Source: Pleurodeles waltl
Taxonomy: Eukaryota > Chordata > Amphibia > Caudata > Salamandridae
Assembly: GCF_031143425.1 (NCBI RefSeq)
Contig: NC_090442.1
Span: 425,833,776-425,897,775 of the forward strand
DNA length: 64,000 nucleotides
Direction of reading: 5' to 3'
Shown here: one piece after another, positions 11,777-22,030 of the stretch
Position numbering within the stretch: position 1 is the first letter of the stretch
Layout of the letters: each line of letters opens with the position of its first letter
Position numbers and translations under genes: made by a program
Notes under the pieces: model-generated
Told to the model about the DNA's origin: nothing
The model's input: the letters and a program-made list of their open reading frames with translations, nothing else
The model's database searches: none

Positions 11777-12430
11777 CAACCCCCACCAGCCTAAAGCAGG
11801 GGAGACCAATCATTACCTTGATGGACTTCCCTGATTGGGGTGATAGAACATGGACCCTGGCCTGCAAAAGCAGGGGTTTGTTCCAGTTCTATGCCTTCCT
11901 GACTCCAGTTGGATCCCTCTATTCATACTGTCAGGGCCCACTAAACTAACCCATGGGGAACCCCTCCCCACATCTGCAGATACCATCTGTGCAACACCTA
12001 ACTTTACTTTGCTCACAAATGTATCCCAGGAGGCAGATAGTACCACCAGGGCCAACACTGTGGTGTGGCCCACTCCACCCCCCGGGTGTGACTCCTGCAT
12101 CCACCACTCCCAGGGAAACTCTGTTCACGTGGACAGCAAACTACAGTGGCCATTGACAGCTATTAGAGATGAGGGCCAAGCCCCAGACCTTTCAATGCTC
12201 TCCAACCACTGGGACTGTAGAGAGTGAGGTGCAGTAACCCCAGGTACATGGCACCCTTTTACCACTCTCCCTTCCACTAGGTCAGGGATGACAGTCTGAC
12301 ACTGGTTCACCTCTTGGGGGCTCTGTACCCTCCCCCTAGAAGTGGCACCCCCAGAGTCCAGAACTGTCAGGCTGCTTGTAGAAGCAGTCCTGCACAACTC
12401 TCCCACTGGTGCAGGGAGGTTAACTAGCAA
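11777..12430 (-). other. LTR-element internal region next to 3' LTR, no recognisable protein
   Basis: This is the 3' part of the internal region, containing the G-rich tract adjoining the LTR and short frames on both strands with no similarity I recognise. Part of it (about 11961-12054) has a second copy embedded in the 5' LTR at 15460-15545. Confidence 0.6.
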
Positions 12431-13160
12431 CTGGTCTCCCAACCTGAGGTCTGTACCCTCAGGTTGGACCAGGGTCACGGGTGAGGCTTCCCTCCCCCTA
12501 CCCTTATTTCTAGGGTCCTGCACCCCCCCACTAGGAGTGCCCCCTAGAATCCAGAGTTGTAAGGGTGCTCAAGGGAGCAGCCCTGTACAATTCTCCCACC
12601 AGTTCAGGGATGTTAACCTGCAATTGTTCTTCCAACCTGCGATCTGTACCCTTAGGTTGGACCACAGTTAGGGGTGAGGCTTCCCTCCCCCTCCCCTGAA
12701 CTTCTGGGGTCCTGCACCCCCCCCCCACTAGGAGTGGCCTCCCCAGAATCCAGCATGGTATGGGCACTGTTAGCGGTGGCACCTCCCTCCAGGTCAGGGG
12801 GGACACCCTGAACCTGGCCCTTGAATCCAGGTTCTGTACCCTTGGATTGAACTCGGGTCAGGGGTGAGTCTCTCCCTCGCCTGCCCCTACTCGCAGGGTC
12901 CTGCACCCCTCACCATGGGGAGTACCCCTGAAAGTCACACCAGGGGGGGTAATTGGGCAAACATCCCCCCATCAGATCAGAGTTTACCCCTGCACCTGAC
13001 CCTCCAGCCTAGGGTCTGTACCCTCAGGCTGGACCACTGCGTGGCAATCCAGGACTTCTTGGGGAGCACACGTACCCCACATCAGGTCAGAGCTTACCCC
13101 CTGAAGTTGACCATCCAACCCTGAGTCACTACCCTCAGACTGGACCACTGCCTTGTAAGT
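12430..13160 (-). repeat. Tandem ~190-bp repeats encoding ~63-residue units
   Basis: 'gtctgtaccctcaggttgga' or variants recur near 12450, 12642, 12832, 13014 and 13125, giving spacings of about 190, 190, 184 and 110 bp. Minus-strand frames translate these as repeats of 'VQPEGTDPRLEGQLQ...', then a short leucine-rich piece, 'LDSGG' and a proline/glycine/arginine-rich tail. The frames are broken by stops but the units stay alignable, so the repeat was probably once coding. It lies downstream of the gag-like region in the minus-strand element. Function is unknown. Confidence 0.7.
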
Positions 13161-14776
13161 CAGGACTTCCTGGGGAGCACACCTACCCCTCACAAGGGAA
13201 ACACCTTCCCTAAGGGCTGCATGAGAGTCTTGCTGGTGCCAAGCCCCTGACCTCTGCCCACCTGGAAGACCCTGGTTCCCCTCCAGCCCTGTAATGGTAT
13301 CACCAGAGTCATTCCTGGGGAGCTCTGACCTCAGAGCTGATCCCTGACCCTCCAGGTTCTCCACTTGGGCCCGCAACCCCCTCTCAGCCCTCTGTCTGGA
13401 CATCTGCACCTTCCCACTAGGATTGGTATTGCCAGACACCAGAACTGGTGGGACGCTGGCGACAGCCACCCCCCCAAGTTCTCCTGACACTATGGGTTCT
13501 CCCTCAGCAGATGGCCCTATGCTAAAGGTTAGGCTCCCCACCTGGCGTTCACTTCTGGAACCCTCCAGGTTCTGGGACTGGATCTCAAGCACCCTGGGAC
13601 TCAGCCCACCCCCATTCCCTCTCCTCTGAGACTGTTCATGCGATCCTTCACCCATCACCCTACAATGGGACCTACCTGTGATACTACAAGCCTTTCCCAC
13701 CTCACCTGGTTGGGAAATACTAGACCACTCCCTTCAGGAGCGCCCCCACATGCCTCTTCATACACTCTAGTACTCACCCAGAGGTCTGCCTCCAGTGCAC
13801 GTTCCCTGGGGTCAGAGAACTCACACTCTACCTGGTGTTGGCGTAGCTCTGGAACACAAGGACTGGGCATATGATCTCCAGCAATCACATCACACAGCCC
13901 CTCACATGAATTAAACAAACTACCCTCCACCCAACCATCCAGTGACTCAGCCTTGAAAAAGTACCCCACATCACGCTCCTGAGACTTGTGAGACAACACC
14001 TGACTGTCCCAGTCACTCAACCCACACTATTCTGGGGTATCTCCACACTCCAAAACCAGGACCTCTACCTCGGGGGGAACCCCTCTCCCAGTTACTTTCA
14101 CCTACAGCCAGTAGAGTGTCCCTCCCACCACAAGGAATATAACCCCCTTGCCAGTTCCCCAATCCACCTCAGGAACCCTGCGCATCAATGGAGCTACCTA
14201 ATACCTGTGAACATCCTGGTGTATGTTAACCCCCTCCTTCAAGTAGGACACCAAGTCTCTGGGCTTATGCACTTCTTCATCAGTATTGAACATAACATTG
14301 TTGCTGCAACCATCTAAGCTGAACTCAGCCCTCATGACTTCCAGCTTCCTCAATCGTAGCTCATCAGCCAAGATTATCTTTTTCTCCTCTAAGGCCATCC
14401 TAAGCTTTGCTAACTCCAACTGGTGAGCCCTCTCTTTCTGTCTGTCCTGCAACTCTTCATGAGTCAGACCTTTTGATGACACACTGCTACTTATCTTGGA
14501 GACCCTCCCCCCAGGCTTATCAGGTACATCTACTACACCATTATGAACACTCTGCACCTCCTTACCCTCATCCTCCTCCTCCGTGTGCCCTCCAGCCTCC
14601 TTGGCTGCCAACCAGGCCCTCAAAGACTTTTTTCAGCTCCTCCTTCCTCGTGGAGCTCCTGATGGGGCAAGGTCCTTACAAAACCGTTTCAGTTGAGCAA
14701 CTGTGTAACTCTCCAACTTCTCCAACTCAAAAACCGCCTTTGTAGACACAGCTAGTGCATACCCAGATTGAGACAT
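13160..14776 (-). pseudogene. Gag-like gene of the LTR element, broken
   Basis: The start is the ATG at 14776 (MSQSGYALAV...), after a leader of about 237 nt from the LTR. It is followed by 'SYTVAQLKRFCKDLAPSGAP' and an in-frame stop just before 14623. The same frame then continues 14623-14198 with an acidic 'HTEEEDEGKEV' tract and a lysine/glutamate/leucine helix ('RAHQLELAKLRMALEEKK'), likely coiled coil. A further frame at 14020-13655 has 'FNSCEGLCDVIAGD' and 'CVPELRQHQVECEFSDPRER', and a 13700-12984 frame runs into the repeat region. The order (short N-terminal domain, acidic linker, coiled coil, globular part) resembles Gypsy-type Gag proteins of amphibians. No CCHC zinc knuckle was found. 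Confidence 0.6.
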
Positions 14777-15013
14777 GACGGTAAGGTTCAATCAAAAGTG
14801 CAACGTTCCAAGAGTTCCCAATGAGAAGTTCAAAAACCAAAAGAAGATCACCAAAAATATGGAAGCAGGAAAAGCTCCAAAAAGACAAAAAGCAAAATCA
14901 CCAAGACAAGTAGTATGTGGTCACGTAATGGTAAGCAGTGAAACCAGTAGTGTACACTTAACCACTGTATGTCAAGTACAAATACAAGTCCAATCTCAAC
15001 TGCTGATCACCAA
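14777..15013 (-). promoter_or_regulatory. 5' leader and candidate primer-binding site
   Basis: Read on the minus strand, the LTR ends ATTTCTAACA at 15014 and is followed by TTGGTGATCAGCAG, starting with the TGG expected of a tRNA primer-binding site. Which tRNA it would match I cannot say. The leader continues to the gag-like ATG at 14776. Confidence 0.5.
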
Positions 15014-15707
15014 TGTTAGAAATGGGGTCTCTGGTTGGCAGTCAGTTTGCACTCTGTCCAAGCAGGGAGCATCACACTAGTAAGGGTAAAGGAGAAATGC
15101 ACCTGGTTAACCTAGCTCACCCCCTTGGTAGCTTGGCATGAGCAGAAAGGCTTAACCCCAGAAGCAATGTGTAAAATATTTGAACCAACACACACAGTAA
15201 TACAGTGAAACACTGCAAAATGGACATCAGACCAGTTTAGAAAATTATGAAATATTTATCTAAATCAACCAAGAGCAAAATGACAAAAATCCAATATACA
15301 TAAGTCAAGATATGAAATTTCAAAAGAATAAGAGTCTTAATCCATAGAAAACAGTGAGAACGGTGTTGTTACACAAAGTACCTGGTTTGCGTCAAAAATA
15401 AAGCCGCACGGGGAGCATGCATCGGAAAAGTCATTGATGCGTTGATTCCTTACTCGCAACCCCTCTCCACATCTATAGATACCATGTGTGCAGCACCTAA
15501 CCTTACTTTACTCACAGATGTATCCCAGTGGGCATACAGTACCCCAAACACCAATATAATTTCTAAAGAGAGCATTCACACTTTAGCACTGGTTAGCAGT
15601 GGTAAAGTGCCCAGAGTCCTAAAGCCATCAAAAACTGGTGAGAAAAAAAGAGGAGGAAGGAAGAAAAAAGATTGGGGATGCCCCTGGAAAAATGGCCAGG
15701 TCCAACA
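15014..15707 (-). repeat. 5' LTR, chimeric and internally deleted
   Basis: The left part (15014 to about 15459) matches the start of the 3' LTR and the right part (about 15546-15707) matches its end. Between them about 1.6 kb of LTR is missing (equivalent of about 10012-11612). In its place is about 85 bp (15460-15545) matching internal sequence at 11961-12054. Terminal TGTT and AACA are intact. A 5' LTR this short would be unusual for the family, whose other copies are about 2.2 kb. Confidence 0.8.
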
Positions 15708-15712
15708 CAGGA

Positions 15713-17050
15713 CAATACCATCCACAAGACAACCTGAAGCACAAAAGTGTGTCAACCCACTGCCACAAATCATACATAGAAAAATATGTGAGTGGTTAGG
15801 CTGGCTGCTCAATAATATTACTTTTTAACTACTTGGGCCCCATGGGGAGTGCTCACTGAGTGAGTCCTTAGCACACCGTATGGAATTGTGGCTCTTGCAA
15901 TCGGAAACATAGTGGTGTGTATTATGCAATTGAGCCATTGCTTTCTAAAAGATATAATCAAACCAGGCTAAAACAGATAATCTGCCAGCTGTTACTACCA
16001 TGTGGGGGCCCAGCACCATGGCCGGGCCTCTGTAACCTTCTCTCCCTTGTGCCATGTGTCAGATAGTTTGTGGATACGCCACTGGCGATAACAAAACAAT
16101 GGTACCCAATCTGAGTGTAGAAATTACATGGCAGCCATATTTAAACGGGGTCCAACTGACATGGAAGGAGGTGTGATAAGGAGTGGTGCAGTGATGGGGG
16201 CTATATTGAGAGGAGTGTGAAGTCATTAAAGGATAATTAAGGATACTAATATCCAACTGTGTCACAGTGTCTTGGACATCGCCCTTACACAAAGTTTGAG
16301 AAAGCATGATTATCATTGCACAAAATCACCTCCTATACATATATTCAGAACATCTGATTTCTGATTATGAAACACTGATACATCAAAAATAAAACACATA
16401 AACAATAATGTAAAAGCACAAGCCTAAATGGTCAAAGTGAGTAAATCTATGTCACCCAGTGCTCAAAAGTTACAACCACTGATGCCAAGAACATGGGCGT
16501 ATGATTCAAATTATGAATGCAAATGGTGATCAAATGGAAAATGGTACAATACATCACACCTTGCTAAATGTGTGATTACTAACAGCAGAGGTCTTATCAT
16601 ATTCATATACATTACATATCCAACATCTGTATTTACATGTTCTTATAATAAAGCCTCGTCTTACAATAAAGGCACGCCAAATTTGCTGGTAGTGGCAAGT
16701 GACAAGTCCTGTATCTACAGTGAATTGCGAGTGGATGATGCAGTGAAAAACCTTAAGTAGTGCATTTTAGTCCCCCAAAGATCGTAGGTGGTAATAAAAG
16801 TAAACACAATTATGTACATATATACAAAAACCCTATTTGTGATCCTCTCTTGTGTGTATTAAACACAGGGTTGTCCTCTAAATGAAGGACCAGATTTCAT
16901 CCTGATCATTTAATCGTTTGTTTGCACTATGGTACTTTTTTATCAATTTAGCCTACACTCTGGAGGGTGTTGTCACCAAATTGTCACCTCTCAAGTTTCT
17001 TTGTGCACATACATGACTGACCAAGTAAGGTCATCTTCTGAGTGGGTCAT
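15713..17050 (-). other. PLE: rest of left repeat and 3' non-coding region
   Basis: 15713 to about 15920 continues the PLE left inverted repeat (matching reversed 18560-18390). From 15920 to 17050 the sequence is AT-rich with no recognised frame, and is taken as the 3' untranslated part between the endonuclease stop and the terminal repeat. Confidence 0.6.
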
Positions 17051-17549
17051 TTACTTGTAATGGTTGACCAGGGGAACCCCTTGTGTGCTGCACCTGATAA
17101 GAGATCTGTGTTGAATAATTCTGGCTTTTACAGGCTGTGTGGTTTGGCCTATGTATGCTAAATCACAGGAACATTTCATACAATTAACAGCATTCCTCAT
17201 GTTGCAGTTTGAGAATTTCACTTGGTTATGGGTGATACCATTGATCATCACACTTTTAGTGTCATGTACATTTACAAGCAGCACAATTCTGACATCTAAA
17301 TTGTCCCACTAATGGTGGGCCACCAAGCATCTCTGGTAGGTCCTTTGTTTTCAGGTTGGGCCTGGCTGCCCTTACCAGATATTGTTGTATATTTTTTCCT
17401 TTATTAAAGGCAAGCAATGGATGTGGAATCTCTAGGTCAGATATAACTGCCCACTGTTTCTTAATAATTCTTTTAATTTTCTTAGCTTTAGGGTTGTATG
17501 TTAGAGCACACATCAGTGGCTTTTCATTGGACTTCATTTCAGGGATCAA
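17051..17549 (-). pseudogene. PLE GIY-YIG endonuclease domain, broken
   Basis: The frame 17284-17051 contains 'MRNAVNCMKCSCDLAYIGQT' followed by 'VKARIIQHRS'. This is the Penelope-type GIY-YIG core, in which a cysteine pair (KCSC) precedes the YIG motif and an arginine/histidine helix follows. Upstream, in another frame (17549-17262), 'KKIKRIIKKQWAVISDLEI' and 'GPPLVGQFRCQNCAACKC' are the linker and cysteine cluster that normally lead into the domain. A frameshift separates them. The domain would nick target DNA in an active element. Confidence 0.85.
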
Positions 17550-18330
17550 GCATGTTTCACCTGGGGTGAACCACGCTCTCTTGAGGGATGCTTTAACTAA
17601 TTTCTTGGGGTACCCTCTGCTGATTATTCACCAGTATCATTCTATTTTCAAAATAATCCTCTTTCTTTGTACAGCTTCTGCTAATGCAGAGAAACTGTCC
17701 AAAAGGGAGGTTTTCTTTAAGCTAACTAGGATGTCCACCTATGAAATGCAACAATGTGTTGTGATCCATAGGTTTTGTTTAAAGACCGACAAATAATCTG
17801 TCAATGCTCACTTCTAAATATAGATCCAAAAAGTTGACCTTTTCTGCACTGAATGATATCGTAAACTTGAGGCCAGGTGAGCGATGGTTAAACGACTCAT
17901 GAAAACCACCTAGGGCTAGATCTGATCCTGACCAAATCATAAAGATATTGTCTATATACCAATAGCATTGTTTGATATGATGCTGGTATATATTCTCTGT
18001 CTCATAAATCCATTTATTCTCAAAAAAGTACATAAACAAGTTTGTCAACTCTGGAGCAATGCTGCAACCCATGGCTATGCCCTTGATCTGGAGGAATAAC
18101 TCCTCTTTAAATACAAAGTACTTATTTTTAGGGCATAGGGCAGCTTAGTATGTTAGAAACTTTGTAGGTACCTTATGAGGCATTGATCTGATGTGAAAGA
18201 CCTCTTCAATTACTGCATTAGCTTCATCCTGAAGGACGCTAGTGTACAATGCTTCTATGTCACTTGTGACAAGTAGATCAGTGTCAATGTTGAAAGGAAG
18301 CCTTTCTATTCTATTAATGACATGACTCAA
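17550..18330 (-). pseudogene. PLE reverse transcriptase, broken
   Basis: Frame 18330-18145 holds 'LLVTSDIEALYTSVLQDEA', the PLE block 'DVxSLYTSIP' with catalytic Asp in SDIEALY. Frame 18072-17779 holds 'MGCSIAPELTNLFMYFFE' (the 'MGTPxAPxYANLFM' block), 'WYIDNIFMIW' (the 'RYIDDIFxIW' catalytic motif with the second Asp replaced by Asn), and 'VNFLDLYL'. A stop lies between the two frames, and the N-terminal RT part is absent before about 18400. The order RT then GIY-YIG on the same strand defines a Penelope-like element. Confidence 0.88.
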
Positions 18331-18389
18331 TGGATTACTATGGAGCTACTATGGATTTTCTTTTTTTAAAAACATTTTTCTGATTGTAG

Positions 18390-19429
18390 GAGCCATAATT
18401 CGATCTGGCAGTCTAAGTATTCATTTGGAGAGCACTCTGCCAGAGGGCCCAAGTCGGTAAAAAAGCCAGCAAGACTACTTGCGTACTTTTCTAAGCATGA
18501 TTTGTGGGAGTGGGTTGATTGTGCAAATCCTTTTGTGCTTCACATTGCTTTGTGGATGGTATTGTACTGCATGATATACCGTTAGGGTAATTGCCATAAG
18601 TATTCAGAGGTATGCAGTTGGTGCCAGAGGCAATGTTGTACACCACCAATTAAGCATGCTCATGGCACACCATTTAGGTTGTGCAATATGGTGGATAGGT
18701 GCACTTAATTCAACTATCATTATGAAAGCATGACAATGCATAGTTATGGTATTTGTTAATTTGCAGTAATGTGGATGAGTAGGTGAATAGTAATCCCTAG
18801 ACATGAGGTGTCACGTGGGATTAATAATCATTTTCTTGCTTGTGGTTTTCGTGGACTTTGGAGCATGAAAATCCCGGCATGTTAGCACTATTGATTTGGG
18901 GTTGCCCTTCGGCTCTTCTGTCTTTATATAACCATCTCATAATATTCCTGATGTTTTTATACAACCAGCTCCCCATAGTTTTTTAATGTTCTTATATGCT
19001 TAGGGAGCATTCCTTGTTTTCCATTGTCCTGATGAGGCCTTAATGAGCACAGTTCAAAAAGGGTCAACAGCTTCAGAAGAAGTGTAATACATTGGATAAG
19101 GGTAGAGTAGGTTTAGTCAAGGGATTGGCGGGCTTTCCAGCCCTGTTTCCTCAGTATGTGATGGACTACCTTCAAGTGGATTCTGCAGCAAAAGACTTGT
19201 CATAGCCACCTTGATATAAACTCTGGAAGCACAAGGAATCAGATGCACTACAATATGATATGATGAATCTATTCTATGTATCTCGTATGTATATTCACGT
19301 TTGATTTCATGGTGATGGTGTTGCATCATAACTACTAACTCTGTACAAAAAGTATATATAAATTTGGTTAATTAATGAGTGTTCAAAGACAATTCATGGT
19401 ATCATTGTCGCTACGTAAATAGTGGTAAT
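18390..19429 (+). repeat. Right inverted terminal repeat (pLTR) of the PLE, 5' side
   Basis: This is the reverse complement of 4101-4849 plus 15713 to about 15920. It carries the complementary hammerhead remnant at about 19024-19071. Relative to the PLE genes it is upstream and inverted. A frame seen at 18804-18604 ('DYYSPTHPHYCKLTN') is matched by one on the other strand at 4711, showing the shared repeat; no function is inferred. Confidence 0.82.
19024..19071 (+). ncRNA. Hammerhead ribozyme remnant in the PLE 5' repeat
   Basis: CTGATGA at 19029-19035 is followed by GGCCTTAATGAGCACAG, the 5' arm and loop of stem II seen in the sister copy at 4463-4510. The expected GGCCGAAAC has decayed to TTCAAAAAG. 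GTCAACAGC, the cleavage site and stem I strand, survives. Conserved-core loss makes it inactive. Confidence 0.6.
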
Positions 19430-19434
19430 AGATC

Positions 19435-20930
19435 CCCTCTTTTTCCATTTTTATTTGTTGAAGGACAAGACATTATGCGCTATGTTGGCATAAACCTGAC
19501 TGGTCTCAACGTGCCAGAGAGGGGATCTCCTTGCCTTGAGTAATTGATCCACCAAGGCCTTTGCTATAATCTTGACCTTGGTATTTCAAAGAAAAATAGG
19601 ACAATAAGAAGAGTAAGGCATCCGATTGGGAAATGCCACTATTCATACTCTCTGCAAGGCAGGCGGCTTTTCTATTGCTTCTTGTAGGACACCCTCACGT
19701 GTGTCCATAAGCTTATTCCTATAAAGCTTAAAGAATTCCACTGGGAACACATTTGGGCCTGCACCTTTCTCGATTGTAAGCCACCCCGGGCCTCTGTGAG
19801 CTCAGCAGCCATAAGGTCTTCCTCTACATAAATCCATTCCTCTTCCTCTTAGGGGGAGACCAGATACAAGCTTCTTTGAGGCTGCCTGGGGTAGCACTTC
19901 CATTATGACCCACTGTAGAAATGTCTCAGTATGGATTATGTCACTGTGAATCTCCTGTGTAAGGTGTACAAGGTACTGTACCGCTAGAGCCAGAATCCAG
20001 GACTTTATATCAGCTACCGATTATTGCTGTCTGAGCTTCCTTTCTGCTTGAAAACATATGATGTTTCCCTGCAAATTCACCTTAAGGGCCTCCCATAGGA
20101 TGGCAAAGGAGTTCACAGAATCAAAATTTTGAGTAAAATATCTCTCTATTATGTCTTCTATATATGTTTTGGATAGCTTTTCCTAGACGGACCATGTACA
20201 TCTGTGATCACTAACACCCCAGACTGAGGTAAAGCTCCACTAGGGAATGATCAGAAAGATCACAGGTGAGAATCCACTAGTCTGTAACCTTATGGCCTTT
20301 AATTTTGGGTAACAGAAAGTAGTGGGATAGTGTATGGTGAGCACCACAGCAAAATATAAATTTGATTTCTTGTAGGTGAAAAATACATCACACGTCAGAT
20401 AGAGCCAAGGCTCCTAGAAAATGTGGCATTAAGGAGCAGCTTTTTGAAGTCTCATCTACTCCCCATAGCCTATCTCTGGATTCATCCACCTCCTCATTCC
20501 AGTCACCGACCCAGGTCAAATGGACCCTCTGGCAGGTTTCAGATTAATCTTATAATTGCTTCCACAAATGAAACACTCAGTGGAGATGGGACATAAACAC
20601 TAACCAGTGTCAGAGGTTCTCCATGAGGAGGCTGGTAACAACTGCATACCTATCCCAACTATCCATCCACTCACATTTCACCACAAAAGGAATTTGACCC
20701 CCCTCATGTATGCCCAACAAACCCCCAATGGAAGACCTGATTGGGACTTTATTCCCTACAAGATGAGACTCCTGTAGAAAGAGCATATCCGTTGGAGACT
20801 CTTAGCTGTTTCAAGTACCGTCTTTCTCATAATGTCATCTATGAGACTGCTTACGTTCCACTTTATTATGCGCATCTGGTCACTGTTGACCTCTCGTGTT
20901 GATTTTGCCATTAGGTAGGAGAGAAAGTTC
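19435..20930 (-). pseudogene. L1 ORF2 endonuclease and N-terminal RT, heavily decayed
   Basis: Reading the minus strand through many stops, short recognisable blocks appear in order: an endonuclease start with 'DMLFLQESHLVGNK', then 'WVGDWNEEVDESRDR' ('GGDFN' equivalent) and 'DLSDHSLVEL' ('SDHxxV'). These are followed by a linker and an RT start with 'LLSYFSLKYQGQDYSKGL' and 'DQSGLCQHSA' (L1 'DQSGF' block). No frame is longer than about 60 codons. The fragment ends at the AGATC duplication and continues at 4100. Confidence 0.65.
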
Positions 20931-20949
20931 TATGGGAATGTGGATAATG

Positions 20950-22030
20950 TCAACCAGGTGAAGAAGAAGATGCAGTAACTGTAAACCAAACCCTGAACAA
21001 AAAAAAGCCTGCATCCCCTACCCTATTCCTCCTAAACTTTAAGTACCTGTTGTGTGACAGAACATAATACAGTGCCACTGGGTAAACTGTTGCGTGGAGG
21101 GTTCTGAGATTATCAGGATGACCCATGAGGGCCTCTTTTTTAGGGAGAAGCCGCATTCAACCTGTGTGAAGTATGCAGCCGAAGAGGGCCTTCTCCTCTG
21201 CCCACTGAAATACCTCATCACATTTCCTGAAGAAGAAGGCATGCTTCTAAGAAATGACCTTCTATTTGCCAGGGTAGAGTAGCATATAGCAGCTATACAG
21301 AAAGCAAAGTTTCCTCTTCTCTGCCACAAAGGACTTTCATTGCCGCTGGACCATCCTCCTGTAGTCTGAGAAGACTGCACAATCCTATGAGTTTGAAACA
21401 ACATGGATTCCTGTTTCCGAGCAAAGCAAAGGATCACATCCCTTTCATTACTGTCAATATACATTTGATATAGGCCTGGCAGAAGTCAAATGGGTGGCTG
21501 CTTTCCAAGCATCTTGTGGGCTTGTTCAAAGATAAAGGACTGGGAGAGTACTTATGGTGGCAGGAGGGATCTCAACCACTGATCTAATAACATTCTCTGG
21601 GGAGGACTCCACACAGCCATCTGGAAAACCTGCAAAGCGGAGGTTGTTCCACCTGACCCTGCCTTCTTCATCCTTCACCATTTCCCCCAGTTCACTTGAG
21701 ATTAAAGACAGCTTAGAATTTGTTTGCTGCACCTTTGTCACTGTGTCTTCAAGTCCAGACACTCAAACTTCTGCCTCCACAATTCTGTCCTTTGCTTGCA
21801 TGAGGTGCTGGTGCAGCAGCATAACATCTGTCCCTACTGTTCCAATTTTAGAGTCCAATACATCACATGACTGAGTGATGCCAGCCATGATATTTGCGGT
21901 GTCTAATGAAGTCACTTCAGCCACCATGCTGATGCCTCAAGTTGCTCCTCTCAGGCTTCCCCTTGACTCTTTTTGCTCTAAGAACTCCCACCTCATGCTA
22001 CCCCAGTCAATAGGGCTTGAGGAGTGAAGG
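20950..22030 (-). pseudogene. L1 ORF1-like gene, broken
   Basis: Frame 21762-21526 contains 'LEDTVTKVQQTNSKLS' (coiled coil) followed by 'EEGRVRWNNLRFAGFPDGC', the RNA-recognition start of L1 ORF1 ('EGRxRRNNLRxxGxPE'). Frame 21464-21039 has 'NERDVILCFARKQ', the 'xDRDxIL..AR' block of the C-terminal domain. The order and strand match the ORF2 remains just downstream. The upstream limit is estimated. Confidence 0.72.

Larger units (their letters stand above)
4850..15707 (-). mobile_element. LTR retrotransposon with gag-like region only, inserted in the PLE
   Basis: Two LTRs (plus coordinates 4850-11776 with a nested insertion, and 15014-15707) flank a 3.2-kb internal region. The flanks CAGTA (4845-4849) and CAGGA (15708-15712) are a 5-bp target duplication with one change: the uninterrupted PLE sister sequence reads GCAGTACAATACC. 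Read on the minus strand, the leader after the 5' LTR is TTGGTGATCAGCAG (candidate primer-binding site). A G-rich tract GGTGGGGG (about 11778-11786) precedes the 3' LTR, as a polypurine tract should. The internal region shows only a broken gag-like frame and a repeat-encoding stretch. I saw no protease, RT, RNase H or integrase motif, so it looks non-autonomous. Gypsy-like affiliation is an inference. Confidence 0.82.
4101..19429 (-). mobile_element. Penelope-like element with ~1-kb inverted terminal repeats, interrupted
   Basis: After removal of the LTR retrotransposon at 4850-15707, the element is about 4.5 kb. Its ends are inverted copies: 4101 onward (AACTACCACTGTTTAC) matches the reverse complement of the sequence ending at 19429 (ATTACCACTATTTACG). 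The homology runs about 1 kb inward on each side, to about 15920 on the left and about 18390 on the right. Flanking AGATC duplications (4096-4100, 19430-19434) sit in a continuous L1 frame. The body reads on the minus strand: PLE-type RT at 18330-17779, linker, then GIY-YIG endonuclease at 17284-17051. Inverted terminal repeats are a known Penelope arrangement. Stops and an RT deletion make it inactive. Confidence 0.82.
1..22030 (-). mobile_element. Decayed L1-type LINE split by nested insertions
   Basis: On the minus strand, L1-like ORF1 (about 21960-20950), endonuclease and early reverse transcriptase (about 20930-19435), then mid-RT to C-terminal ORF2 (4100-2880 and 649 to about 60) follow each other in the correct order once two insertions are removed (4101-19429 and 650-2874). 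AGATC at 4096-4100 and 19430-19434, and CCACC at 645-649 and 2875-2879, are the target duplications that let the pieces be rejoined. The remaining L1 sequence is about 4.4 kb. Stops and frameshifts are frequent in every domain, so it is a dead copy. The 3' end lies at or beyond the window's left edge. The 5' limit near 22030 is approximate. The L1 assignment rests on motif resemblance to vertebrate L1 proteins. Confidence 0.8.
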
